Below, in pieces: positions 11,995 through 25,300 of a DNA stretch of 64,000 nucleotides. The stretch lies in contig JAPTYO010000002.1 of NCBI GenBank assembly GCA_036873135.1, forward strand, positions 717,185 through 781,184, given 5' to 3'. Below the pieces are notes generated by a model. It was not told where the DNA came from and ran no database searches. It worked only from the letters and a program-made list of their open reading frames with translations. How positions within the stretch are numbered: position 1 is the stretch's first letter; each line of letters opens with the position of its first letter. Both the position numbers and the translations under genes were made by a program. The DNA comes from Clarkia xantiana subsp. parviflora (Eukaryota > Streptophyta > Magnoliopsida > Myrtales > Onagraceae).

Positions 11995-14900
11995 CTACAA
12001 TTAGTGGTTCCAACTTCCAAGATTAGGTAAATCGGCAGAAGTTTATTTACTGTTTTTGGTTATTAACTTATTATTCAATTTTAAATATTGAAACTAAAAC
12101 ATTATTTTCTTTTTAAAATGATTTAATTTATGAACGAATTTATTTTTATAAATAAATCTAAACAACATTTTAATAGGATATAATATTACATATTTTTAAT
12201 TGACATATATTTAGTATATTAACTAATAAGATGTATATATTATTTTAATAATTAATTTAAAAATAATTTCCCATAATAAAAGAGTTAATAAGTATTATAA
12301 AATTATTTTTTTAAAAAATCATAACGCATGGAGTCAGTTATTACTTATTAGTGTATTATTATATTATATTATGTGAAGTTTTTTTTTGTTCTTCCTAACA
12401 GTCAAAGAGTCAAAAAACAATAATATTAATTATTAGGGTTGCGTGTAGAAAATGTGTGTTTCTTTAAAGTTTAAGCACACGATGAGATAGATGAAAGAGT
12501 CCACCCGGTCTCTTCATGTCGACTGAGTCACCATTCTTTACCTTTCTCAGCAACTTGGTTAGCTCCACTATACAATACAAATACAAATAGACTCCAATTT
12601 ACATACAGAAAGTCACAAACTATATATATATATATATTGTAAAAAAAGTATACTATATTATATAAATTAGATTCTTTTAGGAATTTTGTACTCAGATAGT
12701 CACTTTATAATCTATTATATAGTGGCTAAATGCCATTTTATAGTTCTCAATTTTCAATATTATTTATATTACTAAGACAGAGCTTGGTTTTGCATAAATA
12801 CCCTTTTTAACATTGACTAAATTAATTAATAAATCAATTAACTTAGGGTTTTGTGGTAATTTTTTATTTCTAAATATTTGAAGAAAAAACTTTACAAATT
12901 GTTACTGCGAAGAATCAAACCTACGATTTAATACATAAAAGCCAAACATCTTCACCATATATGCTAATAAACTATTTGTTACTCTCTCATAACTTAACTG
13001 TATTAAGCGGTTCCGAATACTAAAAGTAACTTAAATTGTGAAAACAAAAATTATATCAACTTTCATTTTTTTTTTCCACTTTTAGCATATTTTATTATTT
13101 TAAAAAAACTTAGCTGATTATGAATATTGCCATAACTAAAGCTACTATTATGTGCATATACATCTACAATTGCAAAATATAATCAAATTAACATTTTCTT
13201 AATTAGCTTAAGTGGTCTTTCTTATTGTGTATATTAAATATACTGGTATATGTTAGAAGTGTGCGCATTGTCGTCTTCTGACATATTGAATCCGGCTTTA
13301 AGGAACTACAAATGCATTATTAGCTTTGATAATATAAAAATAGGACCTGATTAAAAATAAAAAAAAATCACCAACCAAAGGGCTCTCAGTTGTTCAACAA
13401 AAAAGGAGCAAAAACACATTAAATGATTATCGGCTCCACGAGCATTACTATAATTTTTTTAATAATCTGTTCAAAACTTTATATGATATGTTATATTTTA
13501 TGTAAGTTAAGTCAATTTTTTTAGCAATGATCTAAGTACACGTATGTCTATAATTGTAAACAAAATTAAATTGATATTTAATAATCCACTTAAGTGGATT
13601 TTCCTAATGCTTATACTAGATACATGTGCGCGCTACGCGCGTTATTTTCCTGAGAATGTTATAATGACATCATTAGACTGACTCCGATAATGATACAAGA
13701 TCGGCTCGATTCCGAGGATGATACAAGAATATAACTGTATTTTCTTAAAAAATTAAATTAAACTATGTAACATACTGTTATAGTATGGAAAAAAAAATTA
13801 AAGTAAAATGCTCGATGGACCGAGAGCCCTATAATGAATGTTCTTGCTCCTTCTCGACCGTTCTAACTCGTGAATTAGCATTTTTAGACCGTTTTCGTGA
13901 GTTTGACATGTTTATAAGGTTCGGAATATAAATATGAAACCGAATGGGAGGGAAATCATGCCAGACGGGTGACTGCGTGTCAATTATGCCATGCGGAAGA
14001 CAAAAATATAGCACACCATATATATTATCTTCACATTATATATATATCTTGGCTTGCATGGTGTCTCGTCTAGAATGTTTACACCAAATTATATTTTCTC
14101 AATAAAATAGTGATTGCATTTTTAATGTGTCCATCCCAAAGATTAAAATATAGGTCTAATTTTAAAATTAAAATAATATATATATGTAAAGAATGTCCCT
14201 TATAATTTGGACACGAGGGTAACCTAATCCTATAATGTGATTGTGACTACGTTAATAATATGCCCGGTTTACCACCAATAAAAAAACATGTTAACAGGGT
14301 TACATTTTATACGTAAGAAAAGTTCCATTTAGAAAGAAAAAAAACTATTGCAAAACGAACTTTTTTGTGGGGAAATTTGACGTAAGAAAAGGAAAATCCA
14401 AATTAGAGGGAGAGAATTGCGGAAGCTCCAAAGAAGATGAGGACTCTCTTGCAATTTCACCTAACTATTACGCAAGCGATTGCGTTTCCAAACGACACGC
14501 CGTTTCAATGCACCCGAATTCAACTGGCCAGGTATCATCTCACCCGTGAACTTACTCATTTATCCCTTTGTGCACATCTTTTCTAATAATATCTAACAAA
14601 TTCTATGTATACTGTTATATTACACTTTTTATATAAAAAAATAAAAATCACTATAGAATATTCAAATTCAGTTGAAAATAAAAAATGAGACTTTAAATCA
14701 TGGAATTTACCTTGATTGGATTAATGTTAGTAAGATATAGAAGATTTCTAGTAAAAAAAAAATAGCTGAACTATTTAATGGTAAGTTTTGTTTGGAGAAA
14801 AAGGTAAAAGAATATTTCCCAGTGATTTTGGCAAAAAAAAATATATATATATCCCCATGATTTAGGGTATTTTCCTTGAGTGTATTTTCCCCCCACTCAT

Positions 14901-16833
14901 TGAGTGTAACTTTTGACTAAAAAAACACTACACATTTTCTATTTTACCATTTTAGTAAATGAATTTAAAAAATTGCTCACCTTTAATGAAGAGGAATTTG
15001 AATTGTAGTTGACAATTTCTTACATGACACGAATATACATGAAATAAATTATGTTTGTACAAGAATATGACAGACGAGATACTATGAATACAATTAACAC
15101 GATATAATTTTTTTTGTTGTGCTCATGTTTAGGTATCATAATAAAATTTACGATAAAATTGTGTTGCTAAGTCTAATTCTTAAGTATTTTTTTAATAAAT
15201 GTTATTTAATATCTTTTAAAACTCTAATAAATTGCGTAATTAGGGCGACTTGTGGAGCCCGGGCGTGGAACCATCGTGGCCGTTGATTTGACCAATACTA
15301 GCTAGGTCAAGAAATTTCGCACTGCTTTCCTCTCAATAGACGATATATCGCAGCGACTGAAAAAAGAGAAACTCATTTTCTCGTGCGATATATTGGGGGC
15401 CTTATCATGCCACGCGGCGTCCCGACGCCGGTTATACCGTTATCGCTGATAAAGGAATCTTTCAGTTTCGGACTTTTCAAAAAATTTCTTTTTGAAAAAA
15501 AAAATCAAAATAAATAAATAAACTCGCTCAAAATGAAAAAATTAAAATAAAAAACAAAATCAAAGCAAATATGTTTTCGTAATGCGTAGTTTTATAATCT
15601 TGGCATGAGCATCCATAATCATATTACATCTTATTACTTAAATATTGGTCCAACATGTTTTTTACGTAAATTGTATAAAAACGCGATACAATGATATTAC
15701 ATAGAATTCTTTAAAAGTGGGACTCACCTAATTTACATAACAATTTCTTAAATTTAAGGAATGCATTATCTATTATATAACAATTTTTAATAATAAATTA
15801 ATTCATTTTATAATTAATGTTGATATCTTATGGGAAGTTGTTGGAAAATTAATAATAAAATATAGTTAAAGAATATAGTAAGTAAAACTATTGGAGAGCA
15901 AATATTGTTTATGTGTGTTTTCATATTACTCATGTACACTGATGTCTACGTGGCAACTTTAAAAAAATACAATTTATGTAAAACCATATGATGCTCTAAA
16001 AAAGCATAGTTAATAAAATAATCATGTTTATATAGAAAAATAAAAACACAATATTGGTTGGACTAACCGGTAAAGCGAGTTGTGTTCCTAGAGGCGACCC
16101 GATGTCGAATCTCGTTGGCAATGCCTCATTGGGAAGAGTTTTAACCTTAACGCTCTATCAAAAAATTACAAAAGCAATCTTGTGAATAAAATGAAAAAAT
16201 AAATAAAAATTGTGGGTTAATTGTTTGATGAGCCAACAAAATGGGTTGTGATAAGCGACATAAACTACTTTTTACCTTTTTTTTTTAAGGACATGAACTT
16301 TGTTAGATCTTGATTTTGTCAAACTCTTGATCATACTAACAACGCCCTTATTTAGGAAACAATTAATAATTACTGATTTAAAATATTCAAACATGATGAT
16401 ATGTTCAATACCTTTATAAATTTGTCCTATGTGCTAGTTCACTTCAAAGAAGTAGAATAACGTTAATATAAGAAAGTTGACATCAACTATTTTTAAAATT
16501 AAAAAAAATTAGTGTCGCCTATTCTCAACAACAAGTGACAATATAATTGACAACACTCAACACCAACCAGGTAACTATGATTATTATCAACACCAAGTGA
16601 CAAAATACTTGTCATCAACAATTTGTGACAACTTATTTGTTACCACTAACCGTCATTCTCAGCTAATGACAAGCTAAAAACCGTCGCTTCTGGACCAATT
16701 ACGAATAGAGATTCACCGCTTAAATAACAGTGAAAATTCTCTACAAATAGTAAACTCATTATATACCTTAAAAAAAAAATTCCCATTACCATATAATACT
16801 ATAATGACTTCAATATTGGAGTTATGGATTAAA
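11995..16833. other. AT-rich gene-free stretch
   Basis: No gene was recognised on either strand. Small open frames at 13829-14014 (minus) and 14367-14549 (plus) show no family resemblance and no splice context that would extend them. A GC-richer patch at about 15240-15460 and a region at 15640-16000 resembling scattered MITE sequence are unassigned. Confidence 0.5.
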
Positions 16834-17120
16834 CACCTATTATTGGTTTAATTGGGTCTGATTTTGAAGTGTTATGACTAAATTAAACAAAATAAAAGTT
16901 ATGAATATATTTAAGGGACTAAACTGAACAAAATTAAAAGTTTAGAGTCGATCACGTAACTTGCACATGTCATTTAACGGCCAAAACTAACGGCCAACTA
17001 ACGGATGTACCAAAAGCCACATTTTTTCAAACGTTTAGTACCAAAAGTATACAAAACTAAACATCCAGTACTAAAAGCCACATTCGGTCAAACATGTGGT
17101 ATCAAAAGTACTTTTAACCC
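16834..17120 (-). mobile_element. Right arm of a foldback element
   Basis: This is the inverted counterpart of the 11426-11720 arm. It runs through GACTAAATTAAACAAAAT, GATCACGTAACTTGCACATG, TTTAACGGCC and GGTATCAAAAGTACTTTTAA, and ends in CCC. It lacks an adjacent left arm. Confidence 0.6.
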
Positions 17121-17624
17121 ATTGTTTTATCATTGTAAAATAGATTTTTAATTTATGCCATTTTTATAATAAATTAAAATAAATAAAATGGATAACTTCT
17201 ATATTAATTAAAACCAAATAATAAATATTATATAAATATATAATGTAAGTTCTTATTTAAAAATTATGCATATCACATTATTTGACTAATAATATTGTTT
17301 TACGGTTACCATACAAACAAAACCTTTGACTCACACATATTCATTCATTCATGAAAATAATAATAATAAAATAAAAGTCCTTAAACACGAGAATTTGGCG
17401 AAAGCAAATGCATCTCCTTTTAATAATTATCATTAATATATTACATATATATAAAAAATAAAATATTAGCAAGTTTGGTAAGAAATGCATGAGCGCGGGT
17501 CAAACGTTGACTAGTCGTCTAGTGATTGTAATTAGTAAAATTACCATATCTAGAGAGGAAAGTGGGGGGAAAGAGAGAGAAATTGAGGATTTTTTTTTTT
17601 TTTTTCACGCCTCCTCTCTCCTAC

Positions 17625-17658
17625 GGCCCAAAAAGCGGGGCCCAAAAAGCGGGGCCCA
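17625..17658 (+). promoter_or_regulatory. Tandem GGCCCA (site II-like) repeat, ADC promoter
   Basis: Two head-to-tail copies of GGCCCAAAAAGCGG are followed by a third GGCCCA, and another GGCCCA lies about 10 bases on. GGCCCA/TGGGCC words are known plant promoter elements bound by TCP-family factors. They sit 35-70 bases upstream of a TATA box that serves arginine decarboxylase. Confidence 0.55.
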
Positions 17659-17693
17659 CGAAACGAAGGCCCAGCTCATCGCCACCTTCCCCC

Positions 17694-17700
17694 TATAAAA
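17694..17700 (+). promoter_or_regulatory. TATA box for arginine decarboxylase
   Basis: TATAAAA follows a C-rich stretch, which places transcription start near 17720-17730 and gives a leader of about 550 bases before the ADC start codon. Pyrimidine-rich sequence follows, as is usual for plant leaders. Confidence 0.6.
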
Positions 17701-17971
17701 GCAACCTCTTCTTCTCATGCAATTCTCGCCAATTCCACCATCGTCTTCTCCTCGAAGCTTTTCCTTTAGAAAAGACTCCGCCACCCACCAAACCAAACCC
17801 TAGCCAGCCGTTATCAATTTTCCGCCAATTTCTCTCTCTCTCTCCTACTTTTCAGACAAATCCTCACCCTCTTCTCGCCGCTTCAACGCTCCACCGCTCA
17901 ATTCCATCCTCCATTCTGCTGCCATTACCAACCAGATCCAGATCATTCCATTGAGAGATCTACGATTCTGC

Positions 17972-17998
17972 ATGTTGCCGTGCTCTTCCGTCGCCTGA
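17972..17998 (+). promoter_or_regulatory. Upstream ORF in the ADC leader
   Basis: This eight-codon ORF (MLPCSSVA, stop) is the only ATG between the expected transcription start and the ADC start at 18279. Plant polyamine genes often carry small translation-controlling uORFs. I cannot see conservation from one sequence, so a regulatory role is inference. An earlier ATG at 17717 lies at or just before the expected start site. Confidence 0.45.
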
Positions 17999-18278
17999 AG
18001 CATTGCATCCCAATCGAATTGAGGTGATTCTCATCGCTCAGCTCTTTCCTTCTGGCAGGTGTTCGTATTACTATTACGGAGTCTTATACCGTTGAGAGTG
18101 AGGAGCGTTGCACTCGGGTCCCTTCTTCTTTCTGCTTCTTTTGAGGGGGTAGCCGGGGCCTCGGCCTCGGCGGCGTTCAAAGCCCCCACCTATACAACCC
18201 TATCACAACCACCGAACAAAAATTCCTCGCTTAGGCGGTTAGTCCTCTACCTTTTCCTCCCCCCGCGCAAAAGAAAAC

Positions 18279-20444
18279 ATGCCTGCCTTGGCTATTGTTG
18301 ACGCCGCCATCCCTCCGCCCCCGGCATACTTTTTCGCCGGTGACGGTCCGATGGCGACAGACGTACCTCCGACAATTAACACCGCAGCCACTGCTGTTGG
18401 TACCGCCGTTGGTGATGTTTCCTGCTGGTCCCCCGCCCACTCCTCGTCGCTCTACCGGATTGATGCGTGGGGTGCTCCGTATTTCTCGGTGAACCCCTCC
18501 GGCAACGTTTCCGTGAGACCTCACGGCCCTGAGACCCTCCCGCACCAGGAGATTGATTTGCTGAAGATCGTGAAGAAGGCTTCAGATCCGAAATCCGCTG
18601 GTGGCCTAGGGCTGCAGCTTCCCCTGATCATCCGCATGCCAGATGTGCTGAAGAACCGCCTCGAGTCTCTCAATTCCGCCTTTGACTACGCCGTTCGGTC
18701 CCAGGACTACGGTGCTCATTACCAAGGAGTCTATCCCGTGAAATGCAACCAGGACCGCTTCGTGGTGGAAGACATAGTCAGGTTTGGCTCCTCCTTCCGC
18801 TTCGGGCTTGAAGCTGGCTCCAAACCGGAGCTTCTCCTAGCAATGAGCTGCCTATGCAAGGGCAGCCCAGATGCTTTCCTCATCTGCAATGGCTTTAAGG
18901 ATACCGAATACATCTCTCTTGCTCTTGTTGCTCGCAAGCTCGCCATCAACACCGTGATTGTCCTCGAGCAGGAAGAAGAACTTGACTTGGTCATTAATTT
19001 GAGCAAGAAGCTCGCCGTGAGGCCGGTGATTGGCGTCCGTGCCAAGCTCAGAACCAAACACGCCGGTCACTTTGGATCCACCTCCGGCGAGAAAGGCAAA
19101 TTCGGTCTCACCACAACCCAAATTCTGCGCGTTGTGAAGAAGCTTGAAGCTGCAGGTATGCTGGACTGCCTCCAACTGCTGCATTTCCATATCGGGTCTC
19201 AGATCCCTTCCACAGACTTGCTCACAGATGGAGTTGGAGAGGCTGCTCAGATCTACTGCGAGCTTGTCCGTCTGGGTGCCCAAATGCAAGTCTTTGACAT
19301 AGGTGGTGGCCTCGGTATTGATTACGATGGATCCAAGTCTGCTGATTCCGACATCTCCGTTTCCTACAGCCTTGATGAGTACGCTCTGGCTGTTGTCAGC
19401 GCTGTCCGTGTTGTCTGTGACCGGAAATCTATCAAACACCCGGTGCTTTGCAGCGAGAGCGGCCGTGCAATTGTCTCCCACCACTCAATCCTGATCTTCG
19501 AGGCAGTCTCTGCAAGTGTCTACGATGCGCCAGCCATGAACTCTCTTGGGTTGCAGTACTTTGTCGATGGCCTATCCGAGGATGCCCGTGGAGACTATGC
19601 TAACCTCTCTGCAGCAGCCATGAGGGGAGAATACGAAACCTGCATGCTCTATGCAGACCAGTTGAAGCAGAGATGCATCGATCAATTCAAAGAAGGAATT
19701 TTGGGCATGGAACAACTTGCTGCTGTTGATGGATTGTGCGATTTGGTCTCAAAGGCAGTTGGGGTTTCCGATCCCGTCCGCACATACCATGTCAATCTAT
19801 CCATGTTCACCTCGATTCCCGATTTCTGGGGAATCGGCCAGCTGTTCCCGATCGTTCCCATCCACCGCCACGACGAAAAGCCTATCTCAAAGGGAATTCT
19901 ATCCGACCTAACTTGTGACAGTGATGGGAAGATCGATAAGTTCATCGGCGGTGAATCAAGCCTGCCCCTCCATGAACTGGAGGGTGAATCTGGAGGGCGC
20001 TACTTCTTGGGGATGTTCCTAGGTGGAGCCTATGAGGAAGCCCTTGGTGGTCTCCACAACTTATTCGGCGGCCCTAGCGTGGTCCGTGTGGTTCAGAGCG
20101 ATGGCCCCCATGGCTTTGCAGTCACCCGAGCCGTTCCAGGCCATTCGAACAGCGATGTGCTCAGGGTTATGCAGCACGAGCCTAAGCTCATGTTCGAGAC
20201 TCTCAGGCACCGTGCAGAGGAGTGTGGATACGGAGAACACGACCATGAAGGCGCCTTCTTAGCCAATGGACTCGCGGAATCGTTCCACAACATGCCTTAC
20301 TTGAGCGGCGGTTCGTCCTGTGGTCTCAACGCGATGAATGGGAGTGGGTTCTACTACTGCAATGAGGATGATTACAACAGTGGTGCAGTAGGTGATGTTG
20401 CTGCTGCTGGAGATGATGATCAGTGGTCTTACATCTGTGCTTGA
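18279..20444 (+). CDS. ADC: Arginine decarboxylase (biosynthetic, PLP-dependent)
   Basis: This is an intronless CDS of 721 residues. The enzyme converts arginine to agmatine and CO2, the first step of the plant arginine route to putrescine and other polyamines. It belongs to the alanine-racemase-fold (group IV) decarboxylases. Visible signs are the plant ADC N-terminus MPALA.VD, WGAPYF...GN.SVRPHG, the PLP lysine K155 in [30 protein letters not shown], the phosphate loop [23 protein letters not shown] and the active-site cysteine C546 in LTCDSDG. Length and lack of introns fit the family. The start is chosen because the ATG lies in AAAACATGCC and matches the family N-terminus. The 5' leader has a uORF. 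A 3' UTR with AATAATAATAA near 20673 follows. Neighbouring CIB22-like and NERD-like genes fit known synteny. The call is very secure. Confidence 0.97.
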   Translation: MPALAIVDAAIPPPPAYFFAGDGPMATDVPPTINTAATAVGTAVGDVSCWSPAHSSSLYRIDAWGAPYFSVNPSGNVSVRPHGPETLPHQEIDLLKIVKKASDPKSAGGLGLQLPLIIRMPDVLKNRLESLNSAFDYAVRSQDYGAHYQGVYPVKCNQDRFVVEDIVRFGSSFRFGLEAGSKPELLLAMSCLCKGSPDAFLICNGFKDTEYISLALVARKLAINTVIVLEQEEELDLVINLSKKLAVRPVIGVRAKLRTKHAGHFGSTSGEKGKFGLTTTQILRVVKKLEAAGMLDCLQLLHFHIGSQIPSTDLLTDGVGEAAQIYCELVRLGAQMQVFDIGGGLGIDYDGSKSADSDISVSYSLDEYALAVVSAVRVVCDRKSIKHPVLCSESGRAIVSHHSILIFEAVSASVYDAPAMNSLGLQYFVDGLSEDARGDYANLSAAAMRGEYETCMLYADQLKQRCIDQFKEGILGMEQLAAVDGLCDLVSKAVGVSDPVRTYHVNLSMFTSIPDFWGIGQLFPIVPIHRHDEKPISKGILSDLTCDSDGKIDKFIGGESSLPLHELEGESGGRYFLGMFLGGAYEEALGGLHNLFGGPSVVRVVQSDGPHGFAVTRAVPGHSNSDVLRVMQHEPKLMFETLRHRAEECGYGEHDHEGAFLANGLAESFHNMPYLSGGSSCGLNAMNGSGFYYCNEDDYNSGAVGDVAAAGDDDQWSYICA

Positions 20445-22302
20445 GGACACATCATTGATGAACAGGTTCCTGACTATAGTGGCTGGTATGTTGTCTGTCT
20501 GAGGTTGTCTGTTATTTTTGTTTGTTTTTTCATTGTTATGCCATTTTAAATATATATGCTAGATGAAGCAAGAAGATTGATGGAGCAAGAACAGATGTTG
20601 TCTCTGCCTTGTTTCTCCATTTTACTTGGCTTGTCCTTGGTTTCGCTTTGTATGTTTCGAGAATTTTAGTAGAATAATAATAACTTCTTTTTAATTTATA
20701 AGTATACATTACATTTCAGAAAGACAAAACAGTTGTTGAGTTTGACAGTAATCGGTTGCTGAGCACCACAAAATAGAATGAATTAATTACATGGCTGTGA
20801 AGGAAGGGGGAAATGGGTTAGTGGCTGTGGTTTGCTTTCTCATCCAAGAATCTTCCCATATTCAATAAGACAGATAATGGTCCATATTCAATACAACACT
20901 GTACCACTGGTTGTTTGGTCGCCATTATTATTATTATTAATGCAATTTTAGGAAACTAAATACATAAATAATACAAATGCAAATGTTGACAACAACGATG
21001 CTTGTTATCAAATATTGTCGTTACGATTAACGAATATAGTCACCACGCTATTAACAATAACGAAAGTGCAAAAATTACTTTTGAATAATTACTACACAGC
21101 GCGTTGCTATTGTAATTACCCAACTAAAAATGTCATTGAGTAAGTAATTACTGCGCCATGGGTGGCGCGCAAAAACTAGCTACTCTTTTAGATGGATATA
21201 CGCCCGATTTGACCCTCGTCTTAGTACAGACTTAGTCACCATGTCGATCCTGTACATGATTGCAAATCGAAATATTGACACGAACACGCCTTCCCACGGG
21301 TAAAAATGGTCCAGACGGGAAAAACGCCCGCCCGGACTACAACTAGTCTGATCAAAGCAAGCCTTGATCGGACTAGTCAAGTCAAAATAGCATTTCATCA
21401 CCAACGCATGCTCCATGTCAAGCAATTTCGAGAGCGGTCTTTAATCAAGAGAAGTGCTAATGAAAGTGCGAATTGGATTGCTAGACAATCTAATAAGGAG
21501 ATGTGTATTCGGATTGGAATTTAAACCCACCGTCTCCTCTTCTTGCCCTAGACGGTAAAAAACCTCAATGATTTCCCATTGAAATGAAGTATTCTATGTT
21601 GATGGCAAAAAAAAAAGCCTTGAGTTGGTCCTACATTTGAAAACTATTGGTTAATTTAGGGTTCCTGAAAATATCAAATTTGCTGGCTCCCATTCCATTC
21701 ATAAAAGAGTTTTACATAGACATGGGCTTACAAAAATGCAAGGCCCACTATTAGTTGTAGCCTTAGTTTTAGATATTTACTTCATCTAATCTATAATATA
21801 ATGCCCGGGAGTTTGACCTATTTTTGTAATTAATTATTCAAGTAGTCTATATTTGTATTTGGTTGTTCATATAAGCATATATTAGTCAAAAACTCTAATG
21901 CCTGCCTCTATGGGTCAGAGCAGTTTTCTTTAGTTTGTGTGCTCAGTCAAAGTCCAACTTCCAGACTTCAATATTATGGAAACAAAGAAGTTCTACACTT
22001 TATGTGAAGATAAAAGTTCAACTCAGCTGAAATCCAAAACAACAACAACAACAAAAGTAGAATCTGGATTCAACATTTCGCTTCATCCACACGCACTGCA
22101 ATGCAAATGCAAATGCAAAAGCTAGAACTACCACTGCGATTTTGAAGCTTATCCATGGAAAACGGCACGCCCTGTAAGAGATTAAAGGCGTGCATGATTC
22201 TCAAGGGATCACATAGCCAACTGCACTACAAATTTATTGATATCACTCAATGGAGATGACCAACCTTTATTAGTTATAATAATGCCAACGAAATAGCAGC
22301 TC
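20445..22302. other. ADC 3' region and intergenic sequence
   Basis: The first 250 bases or so are probably ADC 3' UTR. At about 21808-21896 there is a half-copy of the arm of the 27433-27932 element (ends ATATTAGTCAAAAACTC). Nothing else is recognised. The region before 22303 is probably the 3' UTR of the minus-strand complex I gene. Confidence 0.5.
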
Positions 22303-25300
22303 TCAGTCATTGTCCTCACGCCCATAATCATACACTATGTCAATCTGGAACACACAAGATAATAATAGTAATTAAAAAAGATCCTTAGTTGTTAAATATG
22401 AGGGTATACCAAAATAAAGAATATCATATATTCAAGTTGGGACAATTTCATCCACAATATTCAAAGGGAAAGAAAGAAAGTAAATATTCAGACAAGAATT
22501 AGTTTTATCAAATTTCAACTTGAAAGATGGCCATCTGTAGGGCTACAGTGGAGTCTGTCAAAGGTGAGCATAAGGCTTGGTATGGTATAACCATCCCGGG
22601 AATGCAGAAACTTAATGGGATGATTTTGGACTTTTTGGAGGGAAAGGGATGCAAGCATTCAAACCACAGTCACTACTGAGGATAAATTTAATAAAAAAAC
22701 TGGGTTAGACTTGTACATTTGTGGTATAGTGGGAAGTAGAGATGGGTTTTTATGTGTATTCATGCACACTTAAGAGTTTAGATCCCTTGGCATGTCCATG
22801 GATCATTCCTGTACATTCTATGCTTATGTTTCCCCCATTTTGTAATAGAGTGGCACCCTTTTGGTGCATTATAAATGATATTTATGCTTTAACATTCGAA
22901 AGAGAAAAAGGGGGAAACAAATTCATCATACCCCCATCAGATATGTAATCCAAGGACTGATCAGTCAGTAAAGAGAACTACTCTATGGTTAGTTAGCTCT
23001 ATCTTTATTATACTAGTTGTTCAGCTCACTAGCAGACCTCCTGACATTCTAACACCTTGAATTTACTGTTAACAACTTCAATTAAATAGATGTCCTCTTT
23101 AATCAACCAGGCCAGGAAACTAGACATGTTTAACCTTAAACCAATGTGACTGCCATATTCAATCAGAAGATACTTACCCCTTCAGGAGGTGTCGGGTTTC
23201 GGGTGAACTTGGAACCACCAGGAGCCCAAGGAACTGACAGAAAAAGTACCAAGTGAGATCCAAATGCCAACAAATCATTTTACCAGCCATGAATACATGA
23301 GAAGCTTTCAGACTCATTTTACCAACATCGATTTTTTTTCTAAAGGAACTACTTGAATGTGACCAAAATGGTGTGGTCTTTAGGAATTTGCCTTTTCTAC
23401 TGATTCTTACGTACTGGTTGAAAAAAAAAATATCTTGAATTAGGAATTTACCCCAGGGATGAATCAGAAAAAGAATTATTTATTGGTTCTACCTTCTGGT
23501 TTTTATTAAGAGATGATATGAGCCTAGATTTTGAGTAGCCAATAACACAAGAGAATATCTGGAAATGGGAGATTAACAAGAATAAAGGAGGCTATCTTCC
23601 TAATCAACCTTAATCACTTTTAGAGACTAAAGTTAATTTGTTGGAAGCTGGTTCATTTCGTCGATATATGTACCCTATATATAGGGATTACAGGAAACCC
23701 TAAAGATATATTCCAATATATAAAAACATGCTAAAGATATTAATCAATCTGCTAAAGATATTATCATCCCTAATTAACACTAGAAAATATAATTTATCCC
23801 TAATTTAAGATTAAGAGATATAACTTATCCATATTTAAGACCAAGAGATATAATTGAAACCTAAAGCCCTAGGTTCTAGCTTGCATATGATACGTGATCT
23901 CGTATCAGAGAATCAATTTTTTTTTAATCTAAGGATATAAAAAATTGGGTCTGGTCCGCTGCAGGAATGATTTGGTAAGATGCAAAACAAAAATAGGGGT
24001 ATTTGCTAGCAATTCAACTGCTTCAGAATTCATAAGATGAAACTCTTGAATAAATAGAATGAATGCTTTCCAATATTTTCAAAGTTTGGAGTATGAACTA
24101 ATTCGCCGTTTTTCTAGGGATTTGGGCTATATATATACAGAACTGACCAATGTAAGGATCAGGGTGCCGCCACTTGTTGTGAGCTGCTTCTCCTTCTACA
24201 ATCATTTTATCAATTGTGTCGAGATCTTCCTGAAAGTTCCCAGAATGGAAATAAGAGATGATCAACCACCCGGAAACAACCAAACCAGAGGAAAACTTCA
24301 ACTATGCGTTTTCATGTACTGATTATACTGAATACCAAATCATATAATTTGCCAATGGAATCCCAGAAAGCTATTGCTAGCTCTCAAGCAATTGCTACTG
24401 CAGAATAAATGGTGCATGGACTGGACCTACTAACTTTTAAGAATAAATGATACCATATTATCTCAGCTAGTATTGGCTAGTTGGGGGATACCTTCCATAA
24501 TATCTCATTTTAATCTCGCAACGGGGCAAGAGGTTAAATACCAAATACCTCTCTCAGATAGGCTACGATTGGACTAAAAAAATCAAGCCTCTATATGAGA
24601 AGGTTAATAGGGAGAAATCCCACACCAAATAGCCGTAATCCGTAGAGACGTATTTGGTAAGAGAGGGAAAGTTTCTGAAATTGATGTAATAGCTCTGAGC
24701 TTGTTTAGGATCAAACAATCTTCAGAAATATGTCATCTCAAAACTTAGAGAACATGAACAACGTTTTAGGATGACACATTTATTTGATCCTAAAAAAGTT
24801 CACACCTACATCAACTTTACCATTTCAGAAACTTTCCCCCACTTACCAACCAGAGGCATCAACCGATTTCCAGAGCACGCTGCATTTTTTCTCCAATTCT
24901 ACAAGAACAATGCCCCCTATTGTTTCTCTTCTTTTGTTCTTCTAACCCAACATCCAATGTGATCTGGATACTGTATTGAGAATAAATAACAACAGAAGCA
25001 GCAAGTGCGGAAATCAAGCTCAAACATAAGAAAACGTACCACATTCTTGTTGGCGTCAAACCTCTCTCGCAAATCTGAAGCCTGAAAATGAAAATTGTTG
25101 CCAAAGAGTGAATCGCGTCAGCTAAGCGGAGAGATCTGGCGAAACGCGAGATCGAAATAAGGGCAGACATAATTACATCTTTGTAAAAGAGGTGGCGGTG
25201 GACGGCCCAGTTGAGGGTGTCCTTGAGGGCGCGGCGGTAGAGTATCCGAACTCTCTGCCTCTGATTCGCCCTCCGAGCAAGGTAGTTGGCCGTCGTCGCT

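Noticed and set aside
16050..16140. tRNA-like word pattern (GACTAACCGGTAAAGCGAG ... TGTCGAATCTC)
   Set aside because: Box A and B likenesses suggest a SINE, but I could not fold a tRNA or define a tail or duplication, so no feature is called.
18852..19484. 210-codon minus-strand frame
   Set aside because: It is antisense to the arginine decarboxylase CDS and arises from its codon bias.
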